Positions 13,401-20,457 of a stretch of 64,000 bases of DNA are shown piece after piece. The position numbers and the translations under genes are program-made. Origin of the DNA: Salisapilia sapeloensis. Its lineage: Eukaryota > Oomycota > Peronosporomycetes > Peronosporales > Salisapiliaceae. Within the stretch, counting starts at the first letter, position 1. Every line of letters starts with the position of its first letter. The stretch spans positions 33,102 to 97,101 of the forward strand of contig JAADVB010000044.1 in assembly GCA_023334545.1 (NCBI GenBank), written 5' to 3'. Under the pieces are notes generated by a model. It worked only from the letters and a program-made list of their open reading frames with translations, did no database searches and had not been told where the DNA came from.

Positions 13401-16400
13401 CTTTGGGCGCACTTCACGCAGCGTGACGGAGATCTTGCTCTCCTTCTTAGTGACTTCTACCACCGGAGCCGAGGTTGTGATCTGGGCATCCGTGATCTTC
13501 AAACCAGAGTCAGAGATTTCAAAGACCTGGCCAGCGCGTGGCTGCAAGAGTGAACGCACTGGGTTGCTGATCCACTTCTTGCCCTGAGCAATAAAGTCAG
13601 ACGTAAGCAAAGCGACCATCCAGTCTTGCGTAATCGCCTTCGAAGAAAGCTCTTGAGTCCACTTCGTCGCGCTCGGCAGCTCCGTAACGTCAGCAGGGAC
13701 ATTGATGCGAAGGCAGTTTTCTTCCTTCGACACAGAAAGCCCAGCAATTTGTTCCGGGCTGTCCTCGCAGGTTGTCGCACTGGACACAGCTTCGAGCGAA
13801 GACTCCTTGGCAACCTTGACGTAGCCTTCAGCCATGCCGTTCAGAATGTCCGCAACTGGCTCGCTGGCGATCTTGCTGTAGCGAACGGCGACTGGGCCCT
13901 GCAAGATGCAGACACGCTGGGCGTCACGGTCTGGCACAGCATCCAAGTCTTCCGAGTACCAGAGCGAATCTTTCTTGAACCACGTGCGAAGCTCTCCGTC
14001 AACGACAGGGATGAAGTTGACTGGCTTACCACCGCTACGGCAAAGCTCGACGAAGTAGTCTATGTCAGCGATCGAAAGCAACGTCGTGGCAACCTTTGGA
14101 TACTTAGCAGCAAAGTCTTGCAACGTCTGGCGAGGAGAGGTTTCAAGACCAGATGTGTCGAACACTGCCCCGCTTTCACTACGACGGAAGCGCTGTTCCG
14201 TGCAAAGCAGGAACTTGGCGACACGGTCCATGTAGCTCGAGTGCAGCCAGCGCTTCGTGCTGTCCTCACGGTCGACGTACATAAGGTCGATCATACGCGC
14301 AAGCACGCCGTAGTAGGACATTTCCGAGAGATCAGCAGCTTGGATTTCACCCGTTGCGGCAGACTTTTTGCAGCCAAAGTACGGCTTCTGGAAGTCAGCG
14401 TTCAGACGGGCGATGATCTTTTCCTTGTCAAGAGCAATGGCTTTCGCCATCTCATCCTTCTTCTTCGAAAAGTACTGGTCATCAAAGTCCTTCCAGCAAG
14501 CGATACCACGGTTGGCAACCTTGTGAATCGGCTCACCGAGCTCGGACGTGACGGTGATGACACCGCCAGTCACGCCATCGTAACTCTCGTCCCACTTGTG
14601 TTCCGCCTCGATACCGGGCGTGTCGACGAGAAGCTGCTTGACTTCAGGCGCCGTTGCGGCCTCCTTGGCCACCATGATACGGGAACCGAGCAAAATGGCG
14701 TCAGCAGGCATCTTGCTGTGGCTGCCACGGTTAAGACTCCATTCACCAGTCAAGTACTGGTAGGAGTCTTCCCAGTTGCCAAAGCCAGAGCCGACAGCGA
14801 GGAGAACGTTGTCGACTTGACGGATGGCGCCGTAGGTATCCTCGAGTGGCTGGTGGAAGTCCTCGAAGCTGTGGTGGCCACCGGCACGACCACCCGTCCA
14901 CTGCATCATGACCTTCATAGAAGGCATGGCACGGGCAATGTCAAGCACAGCGTGGATAGCAGACACAGAGTTCGGCTTGAAGCCGACGAGGTTGATGCCG
15001 ACGTTGCTCAGTTCTTGCATGATCTCCATCGCACGGTCTGTCGTCGGAATACCAGCACCAATCGTGATGCTCTCAATCGGAAGACCTTCCTTGCGCATAC
15101 GCAAGACCATCGGGAACTGGAATCCCCACTGCTTGGCGTTCAGGTAGAGCATGTTAATGGAGATACCGACGCCAGGCTTGATCTTAGACACCAACTCGTT
15201 CACCTTGTCTTCAAAGATGTTCGGACGCGAGAGACCGCCAGCAGCAAGTTCCCCGTAGAAACCAGCGTTCTGGACGGCAGCCACAAGGTCCACACCATTG
15301 AGACTGGTCGTCGGGGTCATACCAGCCACAACAACTGGAGCACGGCCAAGTGCTTCTGTGTACTTGTTGACGAGCTTTCCGTCAGCAGACACCCGCGGGC
15401 CGAACTTGTTAGCCCACGAACGTCCGCTAGCTGAGAAGACATTCGGAGTGGAAACAAGAGCATCCAAGCCATGAATCGAAGGGTATTTGCTCGCATCCGA
15501 CGTCATCTCACGGTTCTTGAGCGTCGCAGAGATGAGCTGGATACCAGCACTCGCAGCGTAGTTTCCGCTAAGCGGCGCAACACCATTTCCAGCACCAAAG
15601 TCAACAACGTGCGTGGCATTAGTGTTGGAAGCGATGACCTTGGACCAGGTCGCAGGCCAGTCGGCGACTTGCGTGAGCTGCATGTCGATCAAGTCGGACA
15701 TGATGCTCTTGTCACCAAGCGTCTGGAGGTTGGTTGCCTCCGTTGTCGTGGCGTACACTGGCACTTGAAGTTTGCTTCCAGCAACGACAAGTCCAATGCG
15801 CTCAACATCGGCTTCAATCTTGCTCTTCGCAGCGACGAGCGCATGCGAATGGAAGGGGCAGCTAAGCGGGATAAATGCGAGCGTTCCGGACGGTTTGCGC
15901 TTCGAATAAGGCACACGCGTCTGGTCTTCATCTGCGCCAGCCATTTTGCTTTCAAGAGACTTCTTAAGCATAGCAAGGTAGCCTGGCTTGCCGGTGACGT
16001 TGAAGCGCTTTGCGCCGTTGATCAGAGATAGGCTCATTTTGTCTTCATCCGGCAAGTTGCGGTTCGCGACTTCTACTGCCTTGAGCACATGTGTCTTGGA
16101 TAGTCCGTTCACAGCAAGCATCGGTGTAGCGTCACCAGACTCCATAACATCGTCGTCATTTTCACGTTCGAGCGTGGCTTCCTGGGCACGCAGGGCATGC
16201 CAGAAGAGATAGCGAACGAACTGAACGGCCAACTGTTGCAAGTCTGCAGTGTCCTTGGCGGCAGAAATGATAGCAGCTGATACGACGCCCTGGCTCATAC
16301 CAATTGCACATGCAGAGTTAGTGACGGCATCTTCGTGGGAAATACCGGCAGCATGCAGAAATGCCAAGTAGTTTGCGACGTGTGTAGCACCGAGAAGAGG

Positions 16401-16790
16401 GTAGCTGAAGAAAGCACGAGACAATGCACTCCCTTGCGGTAGGTCCACAGGTGCATCTTCCTCGTTCTCAGCGGCTTGGAGCCACGATTGGAGACGGATG
16501 GTCGTTTCGAACGCAGGCGAATCGGTAGCTTGCGAAGAAGACGAGTCTTCCTCTAGCGCTTTTGCAACGTTGTTTAGGAACGTTCGGACGGATTCACCGC
16601 CCTTGGTGTACAAGTGAATGAGCTCGTCCCAGTAGCGAGCTCCCTGACCACCAAATTCCGGAATCATGGTGATCGTCTTGGCATCAAGGGCCTTGGCGAA
16701 CTCAGTCGGTGCAGGCACCGTCGGCACCTCTTGTTCATTAGTAGCAACGACATTTTCGTTGGCTGGTGGTGCTGTAGATACTTCCGCCAT
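4497..16790 (-). CDS. FAS: One-polypeptide fungal-like type I fatty acid synthase with tandem ACP
   Basis: A single 12.3-kb uninterrupted frame encodes 4097 residues from the ATG at 16788-16790. Domain order, with rough residues: acetyltransferase (GMSQG, about 165); FMN enoyl reductase (APVVVAGMTPTT, about 490); MaoC-type dehydratase (HDLNPIHRSDY, about 1480); malonyl/palmitoyl transferase (FVFTGQGSAQ about 1580, GHSLGEYAG about 1722); the fungal alpha-subunit start (LLAYQFASPVQW); an Ala/Pro linker; two ACP domains (GKSAVQNEILGDLEKEFG about 2150, GGKSALQNEVLGDLEKEFG about 2332); ketoreductase (GKVALVTGCGRNSIG about 2873); ketosynthase with active Cys in GACATAAES (about 3490) and His in FHGTGTK and TGHPKGAA; and phosphopantetheinyl transferase (GIGVDVEPV, GRWAAKEA, about 3975 onward). 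It makes palmitate-range acyl-CoA in the cytosol and activates its own ACPs. Fungi split these domains over two subunits; here beta and alpha are joined. An acidic Asp-rich spacer near 2750 precedes KR. Confidence 0.95.
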   Translation of the reverse strand: MAEVSTAPPANENVVATNEQEVPTVPAPTEFAKALDAKTITMIPEFGGQGARYWDELIHLYTKGGESVRTFLNNVAKALEEDSSSSQATDSPAFETTIRLQSWLQAAENEEDAPVDLPQGSALSRAFFSYPLLGATHVANYLAFLHAAGISHEDAVTNSACAIGMSQGVVSAAIISAAKDTADLQQLAVQFVRYLFWHALRAQEATLERENDDDVMESGDATPMLAVNGLSKTHVLKAVEVANRNLPDEDKMSLSLINGAKRFNVTGKPGYLAMLKKSLESKMAGADEDQTRVPYSKRKPSGTLAFIPLSCPFHSHALVAAKSKIEADVERIGLVVAGSKLQVPVYATTTEATNLQTLGDKSIMSDLIDMQLTQVADWPATWSKVIASNTNATHVVDFGAGNGVAPLSGNYAASAGIQLISATLKNREMTSDASKYPSIHGLDALVSTPNVFSASGRSWANKFGPRVSADGKLVNKYTEALGRAPVVVAGMTPTTSLNGVDLVAAVQNAGFYGELAAGGLSRPNIFEDKVNELVSKIKPGVGISINMLYLNAKQWGFQFPMVLRMRKEGLPIESITIGAGIPTTDRAMEIMQELSNVGINLVGFKPNSVSAIHAVLDIARAMPSMKVMMQWTGGRAGGHHSFEDFHQPLEDTYGAIRQVDNVLLAVGSGFGNWEDSYQYLTGEWSLNRGSHSKMPADAILLGSRIMVAKEAATAPEVKQLLVDTPGIEAEHKWDESYDGVTGGVITVTSELGEPIHKVANRGIACWKDFDDQYFSKKKDEMAKAIALDKEKIIARLNADFQKPYFGCKKSAATGEIQAADLSEMSYYGVLARMIDLMYVDREDSTKRWLHSSYMDRVAKFLLCTEQRFRRSESGAVFDTSGLETSPRQTLQDFAAKYPKVATTLLSIADIDYFVELCRSGGKPVNFIPVVDGELRTWFKKDSLWYSEDLDAVPDRDAQRVCILQGPVAVRYSKIASEPVADILNGMAEGYVKVAKESSLEAVSSATTCEDSPEQIAGLSVSKEENCLRINVPADVTELPSATKWTQELSSKAITQDWMVALLTSDFIAQGKKWISNPVRSLLQPRAGQVFEISDSGLKITDAQITTSAPVVEVTKKESKISVTLREVRPKISTLSEAIVPLELSFTYVPEVTCSIHENEAASIETIKDFYARFWVAEDGNEDASCKKACEESIFSTFTDEVTISEEDIIAYNKSLGLSSDVVAAPADYSTILCWRPLIKSVFTKEVQGNLLNLVHLKHSYKLLSDKKASKLFYPGDEIVSSSEVSSLRIIESGKIVSGIATISRKVVGEQMEETLEPLVELRSEFLIRGNFDDFSSTFSVDKSVERITMHDEIEIKNILSKCWFQLKNDANEPQIGDVVVLDTTTVKRYADMMTLSSVTVTGTASIEKPQGAVEIAAVDVQSENVSESPVVAFLMHRKKSIEDEVTLGSGYNTVETPLSISVPNKALDYAVASHDLNPIHRSDYAATLANLPQGKPIMHGMWTATKVRALLAKEFGRNDDSSVSSYAANFDGMVYPGDQLYMQVRHVGQSDGKKVMSVEVVNEAGQRVVSARAEIKQPPVAFVFTGQGSAQVGMGMDRYQESKAARETWDKGDRHLRAKFGFSILEMVRKNPSSITIHFGGRRGKQIRENYMKLTVEDPETGEMAPLLPEIHKHTQSFTFSAPEGLLFATQFSQPALVLLEKATFAEIEEAQLIPDDALFAGHSLGEYAGLSSFAGALAVEAVSEVVFLRGLIMQKAVKRDENGRSDYGMMATNPTRVGPKFTEDMMYKLVDGISSASGKLLQVVNFNVQGRQYVVAGTNANLEALSLSLAAFKSGRDVAEVDQVIKESLEQAHAKKEKAEQAGRPFVVARGVATIPLAGIDVPFHSRELLGGVPAFRSLLRSKFEADVLERQLPRLINRYIPNLVAEPFTLEKSYFELVHSVTKSPYIAEVLDETQWSMMSRAQLAQLLVVELLAYQFASPVQWIKTQALLFSTGGTGVSRFIEIGPAATLTTMAQRTLQAVKFARINREILWYQRDRDVVHFEVEDSYPSASDYARELAAKKAAAKAKEEEVQEEVTADTAPPAPAPAQAAPAPAPMPVMSSPAAAPAEDAPVSALHVLRVLLAVKLNKELNEVAADSDVKTLCAGKSAVQNEILGDLEKEFGSAPDGAGEAPLKELAGKFSSYKSLGKVTSGMVSKSIGAKMPGGFSMSNVKEYLTNTKGLGAGRMESVLVHGLLMAPKARLKNENEAKEWLDSVVDSYATFAGVSLAKPAMPSGPVGGMPFGAAPAPVPTVTDAPVDAKHALKVLLAVKLSKSFSEITDETTIKEQSGGKSALQNEVLGDLEKEFGSGPDDTADLKISELAGKFSDYKTPGKVTSGLMAKLFAGKMPGGFGLAAIKDHLSKERCLPAGRIESVLLHTLTQNPKNRFADEGQAKTWLDGVADDYAKFAAIDIPYYSKLGASAGGMPQQAMQPAALPSDFDKRLKSMIADQVAALNSYLGKDSLDIHRKIETEVDLREEVEASVNQWMTEHGEFYANGIVSAFDANKERVYDSYWNWAVQDGLELYFRTIQSSIKSEEETSLPLPSDVGHHFKQMSQWINSKLDTVTEESALPPLEWFKPYLCNRATPELLRATKYFAYKTKQEGHVEYAQAIQLLVEQLEEWLHHSPMNVQIFHPTQPDLTIHDDGSMDYAEIPRVGVADSTDYVDELARGLEYSSAEVFNTFDESASAAVEMPSAVGFESTVNNDSDDSDDDSYDEGDESPTAKNDTVSAESKKEVEPAKGPKLAALRESLRRRNKKSGRRQSLVEKSTNLRTGLNENLKEIVLPHVHIRKPSDVDPTIRLYDVESTCMLLSCMREMASTGVSFAGKVALVTGCGRNSIGAELVKSLLEGGATVFVTTSSFNSKSTGVFRSVYEQHGSKGSRLIVLPFNQGSKVDVKNLVAHIYDVHKLDLDFVIPFGALSDLGRKISDIDSRSELAHRILLTNTVRLLGEVVSAKQSRGIFTRPALAILPLSPNHGNFGSDGLYAESKLGMESLMNKWYSEGWEDQLSVVGAIIGWTRGTGLMSGNNIVASAVEKMGMRTFTTTEMGFNLSALLHPQIVDRAAEAPIWADLTGGMAQVHNLNDKVTQIREDIMHTAKLRATIHQSLESEKKTVAMSNASSQADQKFKPAANLSSYYSSNFPGLSGVGKLAEKKEQKMLNGMVDLSKVVVVAGYGEVGPWGNARTRWEMESYGEFSLEGCIELAWLTGHITYDNGKWVDAKTKEAVADHEIKKRYEEELLAHAGIRIIEPELFEGYDPNQKMILHQVAIDKKMAPVEVADREEAIQFRKELGEDNVDIFEDENGTWMIRLRKGSVLSIPRALDFNRFVAGQIPTGWSAERYGIPKDLAESVDPLTLYVLVSTMEAFVASGITDPYEFYQYVHVSEVGNTSGGGMGGMNSFKKIYQDRFMGKSVPSDTLQECFINTAPAWVNMLLLSSSGPIKTPVGACATAAESVDIGVETIKTGKARIVIVGGYDDFGEEGSYEFAQMKATSDSVKEYGMGREASEMCRPCSTTRGGFMESHGAGIQLLMDAQLAIDMGCPIYGVVALTSTATDKNGRSVPAPGQGILTTAREQNVGEKKSPLLDVNFRRRQFDSELASIESWYEREKEMLDDANAESQLAFLNDMKKRKVQSAQSMWGEHFHENRMDIAPLRGALSAWNLTVDDIGVASFHGTGTKANDRNESEVTQKQLQHLGRSSGNVLPIVCQKYMTGHPKGAAASWMFNGLLQILNSGLIPGNRNLDNTCETLRKFDLLAYPNRSIQTDGIKAAVMKSFGFGQAGGEILVVHPDYLLSMLDNDDLTQYSQRREQRLVKMNSYLQESISGKGTLIKVKGAAPYTNEQESNVYLDPSARAEFDPAEGSWNFGGNQAAESKRSRSKKHKNSKQAHASTSKKADDKADGQASEGLESALSQTAAGVGLGEKGSGIGVDVEPVATFENLHGREDFIRRNFTDQEVAYCYSAPNPAASFAGRWAAKEAIIKAISNASPSTPNVWKGAGAPLREIEIFMTASGAPSVLLAGHASQVFSQLGLSSVSVSISHSGDYAVSQAVAQL

Positions 16791-18126
16791 CTTTGGTTGG
16801 TCGCGCAATAAAGAGTTTAGCGTTGGACTAGGGAAGGTTCTGGATATGAAGAAGCAACGGACGGTGGAGCGTTCGTTTGCTGTTTAAAGGAGTATTTAAC
16901 CACGAGGTGGAGCTTCGCGGAGAAATGCTGGTGATACGCGTGCGTACCAGAGAGGGCAAATTGGGTTCTGACTGGACCAGTGTCCTGCATCCACACTTTG
17001 ATACGCAATTCGACCTTGAGACTGCGTCATTACTCGGCTGAATGACGTAGACGCGACTATATGAGTATTTGTATGTCTTCTACGACAAACGCTTTTAACC
17101 CTACCCCATGTACTTCAAGTATGTTTTTTGTCGTACGAGACATATAAAAGCGTATATAATCGAGACGCGGTCATCCGCATCGATGTAGCCATGTTGAACG
17201 CGTCAGCGACCAGAGAAGTGTGCAATTTTGCGTCTTCGATGCTGACTCTGCCTCCTTGTCTTGTACAGATTGCGGGATAATTGAATACTTTGGTAGAAAG
17301 CTATGTTGGCATGGCGGAGGTAGAGCTATCAACTTGGTAGCGTTCAAAACATGAAGGATAATAGTGAACAGCTGGGTCAACTTCAGAGTTTTCGATAAAG
17401 TCCGAGTGGATGCTTATGCTCGAGTAGAAAAGAGTAGTCGAATGCATATGCATAGAGCATTGACAAACGATTAGAACTTATCTTGCTAAAGACAACAGTA
17501 TGCCCATTTGTGTTTGTTCTTACCCCTACAGGTGAATGGAGGGAGAGATTATAAGCGTAGAACCGGAAACAGATGAAAAGGCGCGTCATCAGGGCTTTTT
17601 CCAAAAGTGGCGGTTGTTTTACTATTCGAGACAAAAATGGCGCCATCATATTGAAAGTGGGGCAAAATGACTTAGTGGCATGCTCTCTTTTCTACTCGCT
17701 TGGTGCCCGCTTATGACTAGATTTGAAGAAAAGTGCCCTTTTTTGGTAAAAGTCTGCGTCATCGATTCAAGCGGTGTGCATCCAAGTCGACACCTTCGAA
17801 ACTGGCGTACACAGCTCTATCCTTCGACTCGCTCAATATTGCGTTCGTGTTGCTTGCTCTCCACCGGACGCTTGTCCAGGAACTTTTTTCACATTCGAAA
17901 GGATATGACTCGTGGTCCAACCAAGTTGATTCGTACACGATCTCCAGTAGATCCTATATCTCCATGTAAATTCACGTTTCATGTGCACTATCCTATAGAC
18001 TGACTTTGTCCATGTTCCATGTACAACACCCGTTACTATCATGCCTCTTGGCGTACCCGCTGCATGTTCATAATAGTACGTCCGGTCCATAAAACACTCG
18101 TCCAAGACAACGAGCCAGGCACGAAC
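16791..18126. other. Intergenic region between FAS and the STRIP gene
   Basis: This 1.3-kb divergent stretch holds the promoters of the fatty acid synthase and the STRIP-like gene. I see no convincing coding sequence: the open frames at 17171-17380, 17383-17649 and 17680-18003 lack recognisable domains and splice support. An imperfect inverted repeat of about 20 nt lies near 17071-17090 and 17117-17137 (TATGTCTNNTACGACAAA-like arms), with TAAAAGCG/CGCTTTTA extensions. A 25-nt stretch at 17067-17091 recurs at 51002-51026 with two differences. Confidence 0.5.
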
Positions 18127-20354
18127 ATGAATCAGCTCAAGTACTTGTCCGAGTACGAGAAACTTGCCTACTTCTACGGATCTTATACGCGAGATGAACA
18201 GATCGATCCGTCCACCGACAGCGAGTCGCTTCGTCGGTGGGAAAAGATTGGAGGTTCGCGACGTAAAAGTCGAGATCGGATCGGAGTCCTCTTATCTCAA
18301 TTCGAAAACACATCCACGGCACATGTCAAGCATCTAGATAACGCCTACCGTGCCAAGCGGGAGTTGATACTACTAGCGGAAGGTACCATCGGTGGCCCTC
18401 CGAAATCCTCGTCTTCTCGTAAGGAGAAACCGACGCATCGGGTCGAGATCGCTCGATGGAATAACCAACTCTTACAAGATTGTGGTGCGTTAGAGGTCTT
18501 TGCACAGAACTTGCAGCGCACGCTTCATGCGTTTAGTGGTATCACCTTTAGCCACATCGATGTGGACCAACTGAATGAGCTTGTACAGGACTTGCAGCAA
18601 GCCATGACGCTAACGTACATGTTAATTGTATTCAACGCAAACAAGGAGAGTCCGATGTTTTTACGACAGCTACTACGAATCGGCACGTCTGCTCCGTCCT
18701 ATGTTCTCATTGCGATTCTAGACTGCGCTAGTCAAATGGATGTCGTACCTGGATTCCCGATAAAACGCATGCTCATGCTCTTTTACGTCTGGTTCGAAGC
18801 TGTGCTCGGGAGCTTTTGTGATCTCGAAGAGACAAAACGCAGTCGTCGAGAAAAATTTGCCGTCGACAAGAGTCTCGTGACAGATGAAGATGATGGGATC
18901 TTGCACTGTAAAACCTTTGGCGAGTACCACGACACGAACGAGTTGGATCCACAGGATCCTTACTTTCATCAGAAGCAAAAGTTTACGCAAGTGCGTCAAC
19001 AGATCCATGACAAGTACAAGCACATTCCGACGCATGAGATGACCGAGACGCCCTCCGTCGATGACGACGCGTCCATCTCGCCCGATACACCAGACGATGA
19101 GTGGGCGCTTCGATGCGAAACCATGTACCAACTCTTTTTACCCGGTATGCGTGACTACATCACCTTCTTCTGTAAGCTAGTATCGATATCTTGTGGAAGT
19201 GCTTTGCATGCTCGAGATAAGAATACGTTTTACTCTCGACCTCCGTCTGGCGTCGATCCAAGTGAATTCGTTCCGAGTGACTTTGGTCATGGACCTCATG
19301 ACGGCAGTGATAATCAGTTCTGGAAGTGGATCTTGCGTGAGAAGACGATCGTGCTGGATGTAACGAATTTGCTTTTACTTCTTATCTACAAACACTTTCG
19401 AGCTAGTCATGTGATGAAAGCAGAGTACATTGCTCAATTCTGGTTGGAGTGTAACTTACCTGCGACGTTGACAAAGTTCATGAACAAGGATATTGCGACG
19501 TATATCCAAGTGTCGAAGAATACTTCTGATCTTGATGATCGGAAGACTGGGTTCTATGCACTTGATAAGACGTTAGAGAAGCAGAATATCAAGGCAGAGG
19601 ATGATGATGCGGATTATGCATTGTTATCGACACGCACTGTCACGAGTATCTTGCGTATCCTCCAGAAAATCACCAAGCGCAAGCCAAATCTCATCAAGAA
19701 TATCTTGTGTCGAGGCTCTTCCATCGTTTGGCTCAAGGTCTCTATCTTCCTATGATCATATCCTCTTACGAAGACTTACGATTTGTATAGAGAGTGGTTT
19801 CATTGACGATTCCAGTCCCGAGACTATATGCGCTAAAGCTCGTCAAGTCTCAAGCCAAGTACCTCGGTCCACAGGTTCCTTCTATCTCTTATATACATAC
19901 ACACCTAGTGGACTTATTGACAACTATTTGACATCGATAGTGGGTGAAAAAGTATACTTGTGCGCATATGCTGACGGACATTTATCTCCATGTCCGTCCG
20001 GAGCTGCATGACGACTGGTTGAATTACGAAGACGAGGACTTGAACAAACCACCGAGTCAGGAATCTATCGAGCGACTGGTCTTTGGCGAGATGCAGGCGT
20101 ATCATCACAAATACTATTGGGAATCGTTGAACGCCAGTTCACGTGTGAAACAATCGTACCTTGTGATCCAGGCCAAGGAAGAGCTCGATGCTCCATCCTT
20201 CCAACTGGACGGTGGATCGATCACCAAGTACTTGAACGATCTGCAGCTCGATCCGACGTCCTTTTGCAATCAATACGAAAAGTGGTTGGATAAGGAAGGT
20301 CTGACGGCGGATGAAGACCCTGCATCCGTCCCACTCCCCATCCCTTTCTCTTAA
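18127..20354 (+). CDS. STRIP1: Striatin-interacting protein (STRIP1/Far11-like), STRIPAK subunit
   Basis: Three exons (18127-19737, 19791-19874, 19941-20354) with introns of 53 and 66 nt encode about 702 residues. Features shared with the STRIP/FAM40/Far11 family: an N-terminal YGSYT-like segment, AKRELILLAEGTIGG, the N1221-type helical region, the linker NELDPQDPY, VTSILRILQKITKRKPN, then the diagnostic YALKLVKSQAKYLGPQW across the two splice junctions, DDWLNYEDED, and a terminal NQYEKWLDKEG. STRIP proteins scaffold the STRIPAK kinase-phosphatase complex that controls cell fusion, polarity and Hippo-type signalling. The start is uncertain: an upstream in-frame ATG at 18019 would add 36 residues, but those show no family similarity, so 18127 is preferred. 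It converges on the histone acetyltransferase gene with a 103-bp gap. Confidence 0.78.
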
Positions 20355-20457
20355 ATGTACACTGAACGATCGGATTGGTCTGCAAACTCTTGTTTCGTTT
20401 ACTACGGCGACTAACATCTACTCGACAATTCCTGCCGTCGTCCTACCTCTTGTTATT

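Noticed and set aside
17171..18003. Three short frames between FAS and STRIP
   Set aside because: No domains, no consistent splice structure, and no upstream match to STRIP N-termini.
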